Origin: Bacteroidia bacterium
GTDB taxonomy: Bacteria; Bacteroidota; Bacteroidia; Chitinophagales; Chitinophagaceae
Direction: 5' to 3'
Assembly: GCA_030427635.1 (NCBI GenBank)
Contig: JAUIBA010000030.1
Coordinates: forward strand, 1-47,530
DNA length: 47,530 nucleotides
Each line of letters opens with the position of its first letter. The first letter of the stretch is position 1. The position numbers and the translations under genes are program-made. Under the pieces are notes generated by a model. That model saw only the letters and a list, made by a program, of their open reading frames with translations. It was not told the origin of the DNA and did no database searches. Positions 25,938-34,454 of this stretch are shown here, in pieces.

Positions 25938-27188
25938 TTAAGCATCCAGCTCCCCGGCTATTACATTCAGGCTACTCAGTGTTACCACGGCATCACTTAG
26001 CAGTCCGTTACGCACTATCTCAGGGTATGCCTGATAGTAGATAAAGCAAGGACGGCGGAAGTGCAGTCGGTAAGGGCTGCGGCCACCATCACTTATCAGA
26101 TAGTAACCTACTTCACCGTTTCCACCTTCTACCGAGTGATACACCTCTCCTGCAGGAGCGTCTATCTCACCCATTATCATCTTAAAGTGCCATATGAGGG
26201 CCTCCATCTTCGTGTACACATCTTCTTTTGGTGGTATGTGATACTTGTCGGCCTCTTTGGCATAAAACACATCCTTCTGCGATGGGTCTTCCTTCTCTAT
26301 CTTCTCTATTTTATCTATAGCCTGCTGAATGATGCTGTAGCTTTCCCATATTTCGCCGTTGCGCACCATAAAGCGGTCATAAACATCACCCGTAGTGCCA
26401 ATAGGAATTTTGAATTCAAAATCTTCGTAAGAGCAGTATGGCTGTGCTACGCGCACATCATAGTCCACACCTGCAGCGCGCAGGTTAGGTCCGGTAAAGC
26501 TATAGTTAAGGGCACGTTCTGCGCTTATAGGTCCTGCACCTATACAGCGGTCCATGAATATACGGTTTCGGTTCAGCAGAGACTCAAATTCCTCCATTAC
26601 TTTGGGGAACTGAGCCATAAATGCTTTCAGTTTTGTATGAAATGCTGCTGAGAAGTTACGCTCAAAGCCACCCACACGGCCAATATTGGTAGTAAGGCGG
26701 GAGCCACACACCTCTTCAAACAGTTCGTAAATCATCTCACGCTGCTGAAACACATAGGTAAACGGTGTAAGGGCGCCGGTATCCACAGCTATCACCGAGT
26801 TACATACCAGGTGGTCGGCAATGCGCGACAGCTCCATGAGTATCACACGCATATAATCTACCCTTTTGGGCAGTTTCAGCTTCAGCAACTTCTCTATGGT
26901 CATGTGCCAGCCCATATTATTGATAGGGGCAGAGCAGTAGTTGAGCCGGTCTGTAAGTGTGGTTATCTGATAGTAGGGCCTGCGCTCGGCTATCTTCTCA
27001 AATGCACGGTGAATGTAGCCTATTGTGGGTACGGTTTCCAGCACACGCTCTCCGTCTATCTCCATGATGTTCTGAAACACACCATGGGTAGCCGGGTGGG
27101 TAGGTCCCAGGTTAAGCGTGGTTGTCTGTTTCTGAAGAGATTCTTCAGAAAGCCGGATATGATTTTGCTGTTGCTGTTGTAGTTCCAT
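25938..27188 (-). CDS. nuoD: NADH-quinone oxidoreductase subunit D
   Basis: 416 residues; 49-kDa subunit, forms the quinone-binding site with NuoB. Diagnostic blocks: LGPTHPATHGVFQNIMEIDG, PTIGYIHRAFEKIAE with the quinone-site His, RVGGFERNF, and the C-terminal GEVGYYLISDGGRSPYRLHF. The N-terminus has a Gln-rich stretch (LQQQQQN). It is separate from NuoC (they are fused in E. coli). The Uma2-like gene lies between it and nuoC, 64 nt upstream; a 12-bp palindrome (27198-27209) stands in that spacer. Confidence 0.96.
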   Translation of the reverse strand: MELQQQQQNHIRLSEESLQKQTTTLNLGPTHPATHGVFQNIMEIDGERVLETVPTIGYIHRAFEKIAERRPYYQITTLTDRLNYCSAPINNMGWHMTIEKLLKLKLPKRVDYMRVILMELSRIADHLVCNSVIAVDTGALTPFTYVFQQREMIYELFEEVCGSRLTTNIGRVGGFERNFSAAFHTKLKAFMAQFPKVMEEFESLLNRNRIFMDRCIGAGPISAERALNYSFTGPNLRAAGVDYDVRVAQPYCSYEDFEFKIPIGTTGDVYDRFMVRNGEIWESYSIIQQAIDKIEKIEKEDPSQKDVFYAKEADKYHIPPKEDVYTKMEALIWHFKMIMGEIDAPAGEVYHSVEGGNGEVGYYLISDGGRSPYRLHFRRPCFIYYQAYPEIVRNGLLSDAVVTLSSLNVIAGELDA

Positions 27189-27252
27189 AACCCCAAACTC
27201 CCGCGGGAGCTTTTTCCTGATTAACGATTTACAAATACTATATAAAACTCAC

Positions 27253-27834
27253 TCAATTTTTTCCAAACAACTGTTCCAGATTCAGCACAAAGCCATTCAG
27301 TACTGACGACTTTACAATGTCTCCGGCTACCATAATGCGCGATGCCATATATCTGCCATCTGCCAGTGTATATAACACAAAAGTCTCGTCCTGCGGCGAC
27401 ACTATCCAGTATTCCTTTACCCCTGCCTCCTCATACACCTCATACTTGTTCTTCAGCTCTTTTGTATTATTTCCCGGCGATAGTATCTCTACTACTATAT
27501 CCGGTGCCCCTATGCAGCCTTTATCATCCAGCTTGGCCGGGTCACATATTACACATACATCTGGCTGCAGTACGGTAATTATGTCATTATCGTCTTTTGA
27601 TTTGCGGGGTAGCCGTACATCAAAAGGCGCTACATATACTTCACAGTTCTGTCCGGCAAGAAAGCGGCGGATTTCAAAAAAAATATCCCCGGTTAGCTGC
27701 TGGTGTCTTCTGTTTGGTGCCGGACTCATCTTAAATATACGCCCGCGGATAAGCTCCACACGCTCTTCAAATTTCCATTTGAAGTAGTCGGCGTAAGTAT
27801 AAGTTTTATTTATGTCCAGGTCCAGTAGTGTCAC
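27253..27834 (-). CDS. Uma2-family (DUF820) putative restriction-fold endonuclease inside the nuo operon
   Basis: 193 residues with the Uma2 family layout: YFKWKFEERVELIRGRIFKM near the N-terminus, YVAPFDVRLP, VLQPDVCVICDPAKLDDKGC, then APDIVVEILSPGNNTKELKN-KYEVYEEAGVKEYWIVSP. The fold is PD-(D/E)xK; the likely catalytic set is the Asp of PDVCV, the Asp/Glu of PDIVVEILSP and the Lys of the NKYEVY segment, so no key residue appears lost. Biological function is poorly known; some family members are transposon-associated nucleases, most are free-standing and uncharacterised. It starts 11 nt after nuoC and shares the base composition of its neighbours, so the insertion is not recent. Confidence 0.85.
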   Translation of the reverse strand: MTLLDLDINKTYTYADYFKWKFEERVELIRGRIFKMSPAPNRRHQQLTGDIFFEIRRFLAGQNCEVYVAPFDVRLPRKSKDDNDIITVLQPDVCVICDPAKLDDKGCIGAPDIVVEILSPGNNTKELKNKYEVYEEAGVKEYWIVSPQDETFVLYTLADGRYMASRIMVAGDIVKSSVLNGFVLNLEQLFGKN

Positions 27835-27845
27835 CGTTCTGCTGT

Positions 27846-28343
27846 TTATCTGCCAAACATTTCATCGTCCTTGTCACGACGGGTAGGGTCTTCCATCCGG
27901 TATTCCTTACGCATAGGGAAATAGTCCATTTCGTCCACATTCAGGATACGTATCAGATTGGGGTGCCCCACAAAGTTCACACCAAAGAAGTCATACGTTT
28001 CACGCTCCATCCAGTTAGCAGCAGAGAATACGCTGGTTGCCGTATACACATCAGGCTGTGCTACAGGAACATATACCTTAAAGCGCAGTCTTACATTAGC
28101 TACCAGATTGTGCAGATGATATACTACACACAACTCCTCATCCTTACGGTCAGGGTAGTGAACGGCAGTAAGATCTGTAAGAAAGCGAAATTGCAGTTGC
28201 TCATTATCATAGAGAAACTGCAGTACTTTCAGGTTCATCTGTGCCGGTGCCCGGAACGTGAGCATACCATATGGCTCTTCCCATTCGGTGAGTTCATCAC
28301 CAAACTTATCAGTAAGCTGTTGTTTCAGTATTTCGTTTGTCAT
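27846..28343 (-). CDS. nuoC: NADH-quinone oxidoreductase subunit C
   Basis: 165 residues; 30-kDa-type subunit of the peripheral arm. The signature ERETYDFFGVNFVGHPNLIR, followed by ILNVDEMDYFPMRKEYR, is unmistakable. It is a separate gene, not fused to NuoD. It lies 89 nt after nuoB; a C-run/ACCGGG element (28357-28372) stands in that spacer just upstream of the start. Confidence 0.96.
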   Translation of the reverse strand: MTNEILKQQLTDKFGDELTEWEEPYGMLTFRAPAQMNLKVLQFLYDNEQLQFRFLTDLTAVHYPDRKDEELCVVYHLHNLVANVRLRFKVYVPVAQPDVYTATSVFSAANWMERETYDFFGVNFVGHPNLIRILNVDEMDYFPMRKEYRMEDPTRRDKDDEMFGR

Positions 28344-28432
28344 ATCTGACAGTATCAGCCCCCCTACCGGGACGATGTTTTTAAATTTTTTATTTACAAC
28401 CCTGCACCTGCTTTCCGCCGGTGAGATTGGTG

Positions 28433-28996
28433 TTATTCTATGCCGTAGCTGTTCATCAGCTCCTTATATACAGGGCTGTTGCGGCGTCTCAGACTCTCAT
28501 TATGCACCAGGTCCTGTAGTTTCAGTATGCCATCCAGTATCCCTTCCGGGCGCGGAGGGCATCCGGGCACATACACATCTACCGGTATTACCTGGTCTAT
28601 ACCCTGCAGTACAGAGTAAGAGTCAAATATACCGCCACTGCTGGCGCATGCGCCTATAGCTATTACCCAGCGTGGCTCTGCCATCTGCAGATATACCTGG
28701 CGCAGTATCGGAGCCATTTTTTTAGCTATGGTACCTGCCACCAGCAGCATATCGCACTGGCGGGGTGTAAAGCCCATACGCTCAGAGCCAAAACGCGAAA
28801 GGTCATAGTTGGCGCCCATCGTAGCCATGAACTCTATACCGCAGCATGATGTGGCAAAAGGCAGTGGCCATAGAGAGTTAGCTCTTGCCAGCCCCACCAC
28901 TTTGTCAAATGATGTAGCGTGAAAGCCTTCTCCGGAGTAGCCCTCAGGCATCTCCACCATCTTAATGTTTGTATTGTATTGAACCGGACGAGGCAT
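28433..28996 (-). CDS. nuoB: NADH-quinone oxidoreductase subunit B (cluster N2)
   Basis: 187 residues. Binds the terminal 4Fe-4S cluster N2 that reduces quinone; the tandem cysteines are visible in LPFATSCCGIEFMAT, with further ligands in IGACASSGGIF and VPGCPPRPEGI. Full length. 85 nt after nuoA; that spacer contains a small hairpin (29021-29036), which is not followed by U residues in the direction of transcription. Confidence 0.97.
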   Translation of the reverse strand: MPRPVQYNTNIKMVEMPEGYSGEGFHATSFDKVVGLARANSLWPLPFATSCCGIEFMATMGANYDLSRFGSERMGFTPRQCDMLLVAGTIAKKMAPILRQVYLQMAEPRWVIAIGACASSGGIFDSYSVLQGIDQVIPVDVYVPGCPPRPEGILDGILKLQDLVHNESLRRRNSPVYKELMNSYGIE

Positions 28997-29081
28997 AATA
29001 TCTGATCCTCCTTATTTTCTTTCCTGAATGCAGGAAGCGTTTTTAAATTTTATTATAAGAACTAAAAACTGCTGTTATCCA

Positions 29082-29468
29082 CTAGTCTTCCCAGTCTAGC
29101 GCTCCTTTTTTGACTATATATATGAAGCCACAAAGGAAAAATGCTACAAACAGTACTACCTCAAGAAATCCTTCCGTACCCAGATACCGGAAATTTACCG
29201 CATATGGGTAGAAGAAAATTACCTCCACATCAAACAGCACAAAGAGAATAGCTACCAGAAAGTATTTGATACCCATTGGCTGGCGGGCATTGCCCACAGA
29301 TGGAATACCACTCTCAAAGTTGATGAGCTTATCCTGTGTCTTACGCTTGGGGCCCAGAAGGTGGGTTACGGCCATCATCACGATGACAAATCCTACCGCC
29401 ACTACCAGCTGAAGTGCGATGGGAAAATAATTGAACGGCGTGTTGGTCGCCTGCAATAACAGATTCAT
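29082..29468 (-). CDS. nuoA: NADH-quinone oxidoreductase subunit A
   Basis: 128 residues, three membrane helices. The conserved loop INFESGIPSVGNARQPMGIK (usually ESGxxPxGxAR) and the following FLVAILFVLFDVEVIFFYPY are diagnostic. The Cys present in that loop in many homologues is Ile/Pro here. First gene of the nuo operon, with a good promoter 50-80 nt upstream. Confidence 0.96.
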   Translation of the reverse strand: MNLLLQATNTPFNYFPIALQLVVAVGFVIVMMAVTHLLGPKRKTQDKLINFESGIPSVGNARQPMGIKYFLVAILFVLFDVEVIFFYPYAVNFRYLGTEGFLEVVLFVAFFLCGFIYIVKKGALDWED

Positions 29469-29518
29469 ACTCGGATGGTCCTTAGAGCTGTTTATATATT
29501 ATTAGATATCAGCACAGA

Positions 29519-29548
29519 CAAAGGTACAGTTATGCATCGAAAATACAA
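29519..29548 (-). promoter_or_regulatory. Promoter of the nuo operon (TTG-N19-TACCTTTG)
   Basis: On the minus strand TTG (29548-29546), a 19-nt spacer, then TACCTTTG (29526-29519), an exact fit to the Bacteroidota TTG / TAnnTTTG pattern. Transcription would begin near 29512, giving a leader of about 44 nt before the nuoA ATG. It is the best-matching promoter in the window. Confidence 0.6.
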
Positions 29549-29597
29549 GACCATCAGCATTAACAGAAAATCATGCCTGAGACCTGCCTTTCACGCA

Positions 29598-30476
29598 TCA
29601 GTTGCCCCACATCAGTGAGAAAAATTTCCATGTTTTTGTGGTCTCATACAAGTGTGCCAGCGGGCTGCTGCTTTTTGTAGATACATTGGCGCCTCTGGGC
29701 ATGCTGTTCATACCAGCCTGTCCCATACCTCCCTGCCCCATATTATTATTCATAGGCATCCCGGTATTGTCACCGCCTTTGGTCGATGGGCTTTTGAATC
29801 CCTTCACAGTATAGCATACAGAAATCAGCTTGCCCGCATCAGCAGCCGTAATCCTGGTTTTGCCATATAGTGTACTCATCGGTATTGCCGCTTCCCATAC
29901 CAGTTGCTTGTATTCATCTATATTCATAGACACTTTTATGCCGCAGGGGGTAGTTTGCGACACCATATAGCCACCGTTACAATCCCCAAAGCCCTCCAGA
30001 GAAAACTGATTGGCGCTTTCAAGGCTTTTCTTCAGTTTTTGGTCAAACTGGCGGCTGAGTCTTGAGGGGCCTCCTTTTTGTCCTTCTGCCTGGGCAAAAA
30101 GCTCTGCCAGGTCATCTGTATTCTGTAGGGGAAAGTTGATGGTAAACCCGGTATTCTTAAAACCGGAGGTATCTATTGACAGGGATAATCCCTGTTTCAG
30201 TATTTTTATCTGTGTCAATGGGTCACCGGATTGCACCGTTACATAGAGATATGTTGCGTCATTAGAGGTAGCATAGGCCACCATCGCTTTGGAGTCATAG
30301 TTAGGATATGGCGATGGCCAGTCGGTGCAGTCTCCGTCTATCACCACCGGTTTTGCCTGCCATGTACCTGCCATACGATTTACTTTCTTTCCGCTCTTAC
30401 CCAGGCTGCCGCAGGAGAGGGCCATTGGCAGGATTGCTGCAAAGAGAATGTATCTGGAAACAACATTTTTTGACAT
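29598..30476 (-). CDS. Lipoprotein with carbohydrate-binding/DOMON-like domain (unknown function)
   Basis: 292 residues from ATG 30474-30476; a longer frame to 30527 only adds a non-signal-like prefix. The lipoprotein signal (YILFAAILPMALSCGSLGKS) has the lipobox cysteine at LSC. Residues about 40-210 (AKPVVIDGDCTDWPSPYPNY, ATYLYVTVQSGDP) resemble the CBM9/DOMON-like domain that often begins IDGxxxDW. A low-complexity Met/Asn/Gly stretch (TGMPMNNNMGQGGMGQ) follows at about 240-260. It lies upstream of nuoA in the same direction, 129 nt away, with its own spacing and the nuo promoter between, so it is probably a separate unit. Its function is not known. Confidence 0.75.
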   Translation of the reverse strand: MSKNVVSRYILFAAILPMALSCGSLGKSGKKVNRMAGTWQAKPVVIDGDCTDWPSPYPNYDSKAMVAYATSNDATYLYVTVQSGDPLTQIKILKQGLSLSIDTSGFKNTGFTINFPLQNTDDLAELFAQAEGQKGGPSRLSRQFDQKLKKSLESANQFSLEGFGDCNGGYMVSQTTPCGIKVSMNIDEYKQLVWEAAIPMSTLYGKTRITAADAGKLISVCYTVKGFKSPSTKGGDNTGMPMNNNMGQGGMGQAGMNSMPRGANVSTKSSSPLAHLYETTKTWKFFSLMWGN

Positions 30477-30787
30477 AGGGCACAAATTTCGGGTTATATC
30501 CTGCAAAAAAATGGACCTTTTCTGCAAAATTTCTCAAAGATTATCAGTCTGGCCTTAAATAATTAGTTATCACACATATATGAGAAGAGATATTTCTGCC
30601 AGGTTTATTATTTGCCGTCAATTTCTGGCTTCATATTTGCATGATACCAACTGTTTAAGCGTTTTTATCGTCTTCTTATTAATACGCTGTTCTGATTTTA
30701 ACAGGTGAAAATATTTGGTATTTCGTACTATTAGCTTCAGTTACCCCGAGTATCAGTAGAAACCTAAATACATGAAAATATTATCTC
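30477..30787. other. Divergent intergenic region; candidate plus-strand promoter at 30611-30639
   Basis: About 310 nt, AT-rich. TTTG (30611-30614), a 17-nt spacer and CATATTTG (30632-30639, one mismatch to TAnnTTTG) form a plausible promoter for the choice-of-anchor-L gene, with a leader of about 145 nt. No terminator, tRNA or repeat was recognised. Confidence 0.35.
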
Positions 30788-33502
30788 ATGAAAAAAACAT
30801 ACCTTATTCAGTACCTCCTTGTTGTCCTCCTCATGGCTGGCCATTCCGGTTATGCCCAGCTCAATATTACCCCCGGTACTACGGGCATTACCGCTACACA
30901 GATGATGAATAAGCTGCTGGGGCCGGGTGTTATTGGCATGAATGCTATTATGACCTGCCCCACTATGTCATACGGTACTTTTACCGTTACTACATCGTCT
31001 CCCCTCATTTTTGATAGTGGTGTTGTGCTTACTTCCGGCCTTGCAGCTACCGGGCCTACGGGTACGGGTGCAGGCGGCCCCGCAGCAGGCTTTGCTTCTG
31101 TAGATAATGGCGCTCCTGGTCACCCCATGCTTACTGCTATAGCAGGCTTCCCGTCACAAAACGCCTGTCTGCTGGATTTTGACTTTCGTCCGGCAGGGGA
31201 TACCGTTCGTTTTAATTATATATTCGGCTCTGAAGAGTATCCCGGCTTCACCTGCACACAGTATAATGACCCCTTTGCCTTCTTTATTTCCGGGCCGGGT
31301 TACGGTGCCCCTACTAATATTGCATTGGTGCCGGGCACCAATATTCCGGTATGTATAAATAGCATCAACTGTGGTCCTACCGGCGGTGGCATCCTGTCAA
31401 ACTGTACGGCTATGGGGCCGGGCTCTCCCTTCTGTGCCTATTATATCAACAATTCTTCAGGTACACTTATCACCTATAGCGGTATGACCACCAAGCTTAC
31501 TGCAATAGCTACAGTAAGTCCGTGCGATACCTACCATCTGAAGCTGGGTGTAGCAGATATTAATGACGAGTTTTATGACTCCGGGGTATTTCTGGAGGCT
31601 GGTAGCCTCACCTCTACTACTATTGTCGTTGATCCTGTGGGTATCAATCCGCTGGATACTGCCAATGGACAATACTGCGTAAGAGGCTGCTTGCCGGGTA
31701 AGTTTGTTTTTAAGCGTCAGGGCAACCTTACCAACCCTTTTACCATTAAATATATTATCGCTGGTACTGCTACAAATGGTGTTGACTATACATGGATACC
31801 GGATAGTGTGGTCATACCGGCATCAGATTCTGATGAAACAGTATTTATACATGGCCTTCCTGTTACGCCGCCCACAGGTCCCGAAACCGTCACATTATAT
31901 ATATTGGCACCATACAGCTGTGGCGGGGTACCTACTGTTATAGATACGGTATCGCTCACTATTCTGGATTCCTTCATGCTCAATATTACCACACCCGATA
32001 CTGCCATTTGTCAGGGTCAGTATGTGACTATTGGTGCTGTGGGCGATACTTTGCTGGATTTTGTATGGTCACCGGCAGGGGCTGTCACCGGCACTGTCAT
32101 GCCCGGGCCTGTAATAGTCACACCTACGGTCACCACTACATATTCACTTACCGGTACATTCCCGGGATGTCTGCCATCGAGAGACCGTATTACAATTACC
32201 GTATATGAGCGCCCCATACCTAATGCCGGGCCCGATGTGCAGATAACCTGCCAGGGTACGCCCCTGCAGCTCAACTGTACCGCTACACCTCCCGGATATC
32301 CGTATACCTATAGCTGGTTTCCGGTCACAGACCTTAGTAACCCGGGTATCGCCAACCCTGTTTTTACACCATCAGACAGTGTAGACCGCTGGCAGTATGT
32401 TACAGTAAGTGCACCTGTGCCTGATTGTCAGAATACAGACACTATATTCCTGCATGTGTTACCCAATGACTTTCAGCTGCTGAGCCTTGATACTATTGTA
32501 TGTTATCCTCCCGGCAGTTATCAGATACGAGGTATAGGAGATACAGAGTTTTCATACTTCTGGACCGGCTCTACAGGTAGCACGTCAATATCAGATGTGA
32601 ATACTTTCCTGCCGGTTATTACACCGCAGTACCCTCCTGCAGAGACGATATATACAGTTACAGCCTCTTACCCCAACTGCCCCGACATACAGCATACTAT
32701 TAAGTATACCGTATGGGACCCCAGGGTAGATATACATACCATGGACACAACAGTATGCATCGGTATCCCAATGCCACTGTATGTAAGTTTCGGGCCTGAT
32801 GGGCTTGCTTACAGTCACACCTGGTCTCCTGCTGATAATCTTATCGGTGCCGACACCTTATTGTCTCCGTATTTCTTTACGAATGTACCGGGCACTTATA
32901 CTTATACCGTTACGGTAAGTACGTCTATGCCGGCCTGTACATGGCAGGATAGTATAAGGATAAATGTAGCGCCACCGGTGCAGCTGGTCATAAAGCCCGG
33001 TGCAACAGAAATCCGTTATGGAAGCGAGATACAGCTGGAGGCTATACGTCTCAGTCCAGACCCGCTGTTCTATACATGGGTACCCGCAGATGGCTCTCTG
33101 TCCAATAACAATGTCAATAATCCCATGGCACGCCCGCTGGATTCAACTACATATACTGTGTACGGCATGAATGAGTGGGGTTGTATTGACTCTGCAAGCG
33201 TAGCTATTGATGTAGATATAGACATGACAGAGTATATACCCACAGCATTTACCCCTAATGGTGATGGGCTTAACGACCTGTTCCGTATCAGAGGCCTGAA
33301 GCATCAGCGCATTGTCGACTTTAAGATATACAACCGCTGGGGGCAAATGGTGTACGATTACCGTACCGGCGACCCTCAGGGCTGGGATGGAACATTCAAT
33401 GGTGTTCCTCAGGAGATGGGAGTGTATAATTACGCTATCATTGTGGCAAAGCCTGCCAGTGTAGATAAAGTTTATAAAGGAGATGTTACACTCATAAGAT
33501 AG
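30788..33502 (+). CDS. Choice-of-anchor L domain secreted protein with gliding-motility/type IX C-terminal domain
   Basis: 904 residues. Signal peptide 1-23 (IQYLLVVLLMAGHSGYA). Residues about 25-275 are a choice-of-anchor L domain (ATQMMNKLLGPGVIG, FDSGVVLTSG, VRFNYIFGSEEYPGF, DPFAFFISGPG). A Calx-beta-like segment follows (about 295-390), then several Ig/PKD-like units, and the last 90 residues (EYIPTAFTPNGDGLNDLFRI, IYNRWGQMVYDY, GWDGTFNG) are the gliding-motility-associated type IX sorting domain. Predicted to be exported by T9SS and attached to the surface. It has many cysteines for an exported protein, probably in disulfides. Single gene with its own terminator; same design class as the 986-residue protein at 8131-11091. 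Confidence 0.9.
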   Translation: MKKTYLIQYLLVVLLMAGHSGYAQLNITPGTTGITATQMMNKLLGPGVIGMNAIMTCPTMSYGTFTVTTSSPLIFDSGVVLTSGLAATGPTGTGAGGPAAGFASVDNGAPGHPMLTAIAGFPSQNACLLDFDFRPAGDTVRFNYIFGSEEYPGFTCTQYNDPFAFFISGPGYGAPTNIALVPGTNIPVCINSINCGPTGGGILSNCTAMGPGSPFCAYYINNSSGTLITYSGMTTKLTAIATVSPCDTYHLKLGVADINDEFYDSGVFLEAGSLTSTTIVVDPVGINPLDTANGQYCVRGCLPGKFVFKRQGNLTNPFTIKYIIAGTATNGVDYTWIPDSVVIPASDSDETVFIHGLPVTPPTGPETVTLYILAPYSCGGVPTVIDTVSLTILDSFMLNITTPDTAICQGQYVTIGAVGDTLLDFVWSPAGAVTGTVMPGPVIVTPTVTTTYSLTGTFPGCLPSRDRITITVYERPIPNAGPDVQITCQGTPLQLNCTATPPGYPYTYSWFPVTDLSNPGIANPVFTPSDSVDRWQYVTVSAPVPDCQNTDTIFLHVLPNDFQLLSLDTIVCYPPGSYQIRGIGDTEFSYFWTGSTGSTSISDVNTFLPVITPQYPPAETIYTVTASYPNCPDIQHTIKYTVWDPRVDIHTMDTTVCIGIPMPLYVSFGPDGLAYSHTWSPADNLIGADTLLSPYFFTNVPGTYTYTVTVSTSMPACTWQDSIRINVAPPVQLVIKPGATEIRYGSEIQLEAIRLSPDPLFYTWVPADGSLSNNNVNNPMARPLDSTTYTVYGMNEWGCIDSASVAIDVDIDMTEYIPTAFTPNGDGLNDLFRIRGLKHQRIVDFKIYNRWGQMVYDYRTGDPQGWDGTFNGVPQEMGVYNYAIIVAKPASVDKVYKGDVTLIR

Positions 33503-33523
33503 TTGCATGTAGCAGCATATTGC

Positions 33524-33555
33524 GCCCGGCACAGAATTTGTGCCGGGCATTTTTT
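33524..33555 (+). terminator. Rho-independent terminator
   Basis: Perfect 10-bp stem GCCCGGCACA (33524-33533) / TGTGCCGGGC (33539-33548), 5-nt loop, followed by ATTTTTTG. It lies 21 nt after the stop of the 904-residue secreted protein gene. Confidence 0.88.
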
Positions 33556-33865
33556 GTGGAAAAAAGGGGACAATAAAATGGGGATATTGTGTGTATCAGA
33601 TGTTTTGTGTCTGATTTTTTAACTAAAAATAAATAAGATTTACTGATAAGGTTTTCTGAATAAATCTATAATACAGTATCAATAAGAATCAAAAAACTTT
33701 AACTCTCAATAAAATATACAATGTATTATTCATAATGCATTGTTAAAATATCATTTCGTGGTCACTTCTCTACATTTTCTTATTAGTTCTTCCCAACATT
33801 TGGCACAGTTTATGTGTCTATTATATATGAAACGAAGACATTGTTAACCATAAAAAACTGATTTT
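33556..33865. other. AT-rich intergenic region with a 26-bp near-perfect palindrome
   Basis: Strongly AT-rich. The arms at 33718-33729 and 33732-33743 are complementary at 11 of 12 positions around a 2-nt centre, as in a dimeric regulator's operator. No ORF, tRNA or clear TAnnTTTG promoter was seen. Confidence 0.5.
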
Positions 33866-34324
33866 ATGATATTCACCAGAACCAGAAGGTACACTTTGCC
33901 GGTGTCAAGGGAAGACTTCATAAACAGACTTGCCGGCAAGCACTTCCGCATACACGACCTCGATTTTGAGGTGTATGATCAGGAGACCTTGCTGAAAATT
34001 GCCCCTCATGCCGAAGACCTGAACGAAATAAGAACGCTGCCTATTACTGATGTGGATGTTATAAAAAAAGGAAACGCTAATGAAGTAGTACTTACTTCTC
34101 GCATTCGTGTCATAGATTATGGTGGCCCGCTGCTGGTGATGATGTTCTGCGCATTTCTTTTCTGCTCATCACTGGTAATGTTCCTCATGGGAGGGGAGCC
34201 ATTTATTACTTACCTGCTGCTGGGAGCCAGCCTGCTGGTATTCTCCATCTTCTGGATACGCATGGAGCGTGGTTATTTCGACTATGTGCGTAAGCTGGAA
34301 AAGTTTGTAAAGACACACACTTAG
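33866..34324 (+). CDS. Small membrane protein of unknown function (152 aa)
   Basis: Not recognised. 152 residues: a soluble N-terminal part of about 90 residues (FTRTRRYTLPVSREDFINRL, FRIHDLDFEVYD), then two adjacent membrane helices (LLVMMFCAFLFCSSLVMFLM and FITYLLLGASLLVFSIFWI, about 92-132), then a short basic tail. This resembles small inner-membrane proteins with a folded cytoplasmic domain. ATG start; ends before a bidirectional terminator. No functional inference is justified. Confidence 0.7.
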   Translation: MIFTRTRRYTLPVSREDFINRLAGKHFRIHDLDFEVYDQETLLKIAPHAEDLNEIRTLPITDVDVIKKGNANEVVLTSRIRVIDYGGPLLVMMFCAFLFCSSLVMFLMGGEPFITYLLLGASLLVFSIFWIRMERGYFDYVRKLEKFVKTHT

Positions 34325-34390
34325 TATACATACCTTTGTTGCATCAAACCACGCGGACCGATATTAGCAGATACAAAACCGCATGGCCAA

Positions 34391-34438
34391 TAAAAAGGTC
34401 CGTCTCATCCCCCCAGATGTACGGACCTTAACTTTTTT
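34391..34438. terminator. Bidirectional terminator
   Basis: Perfect 9-bp stem AAGGTCCGT (34395-34403) / ACGGACCTT (34421-34429) with a 17-nt loop, A run on the left and TTTTTT on the right. It separates the convergent 152-residue membrane protein and DUF3050 genes. Confidence 0.7.
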
Positions 34439-34454
34439 AAAATATTACCCCTCC

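Noticed and set aside
29021-29036. Hairpin TTCCTG/CAGGAA with a T run, in the nuoA-nuoB spacer
   Set aside because: The T run follows only in the plus direction, opposite to nuo transcription, so it is not an operon terminator; the stem is only 6 bp.
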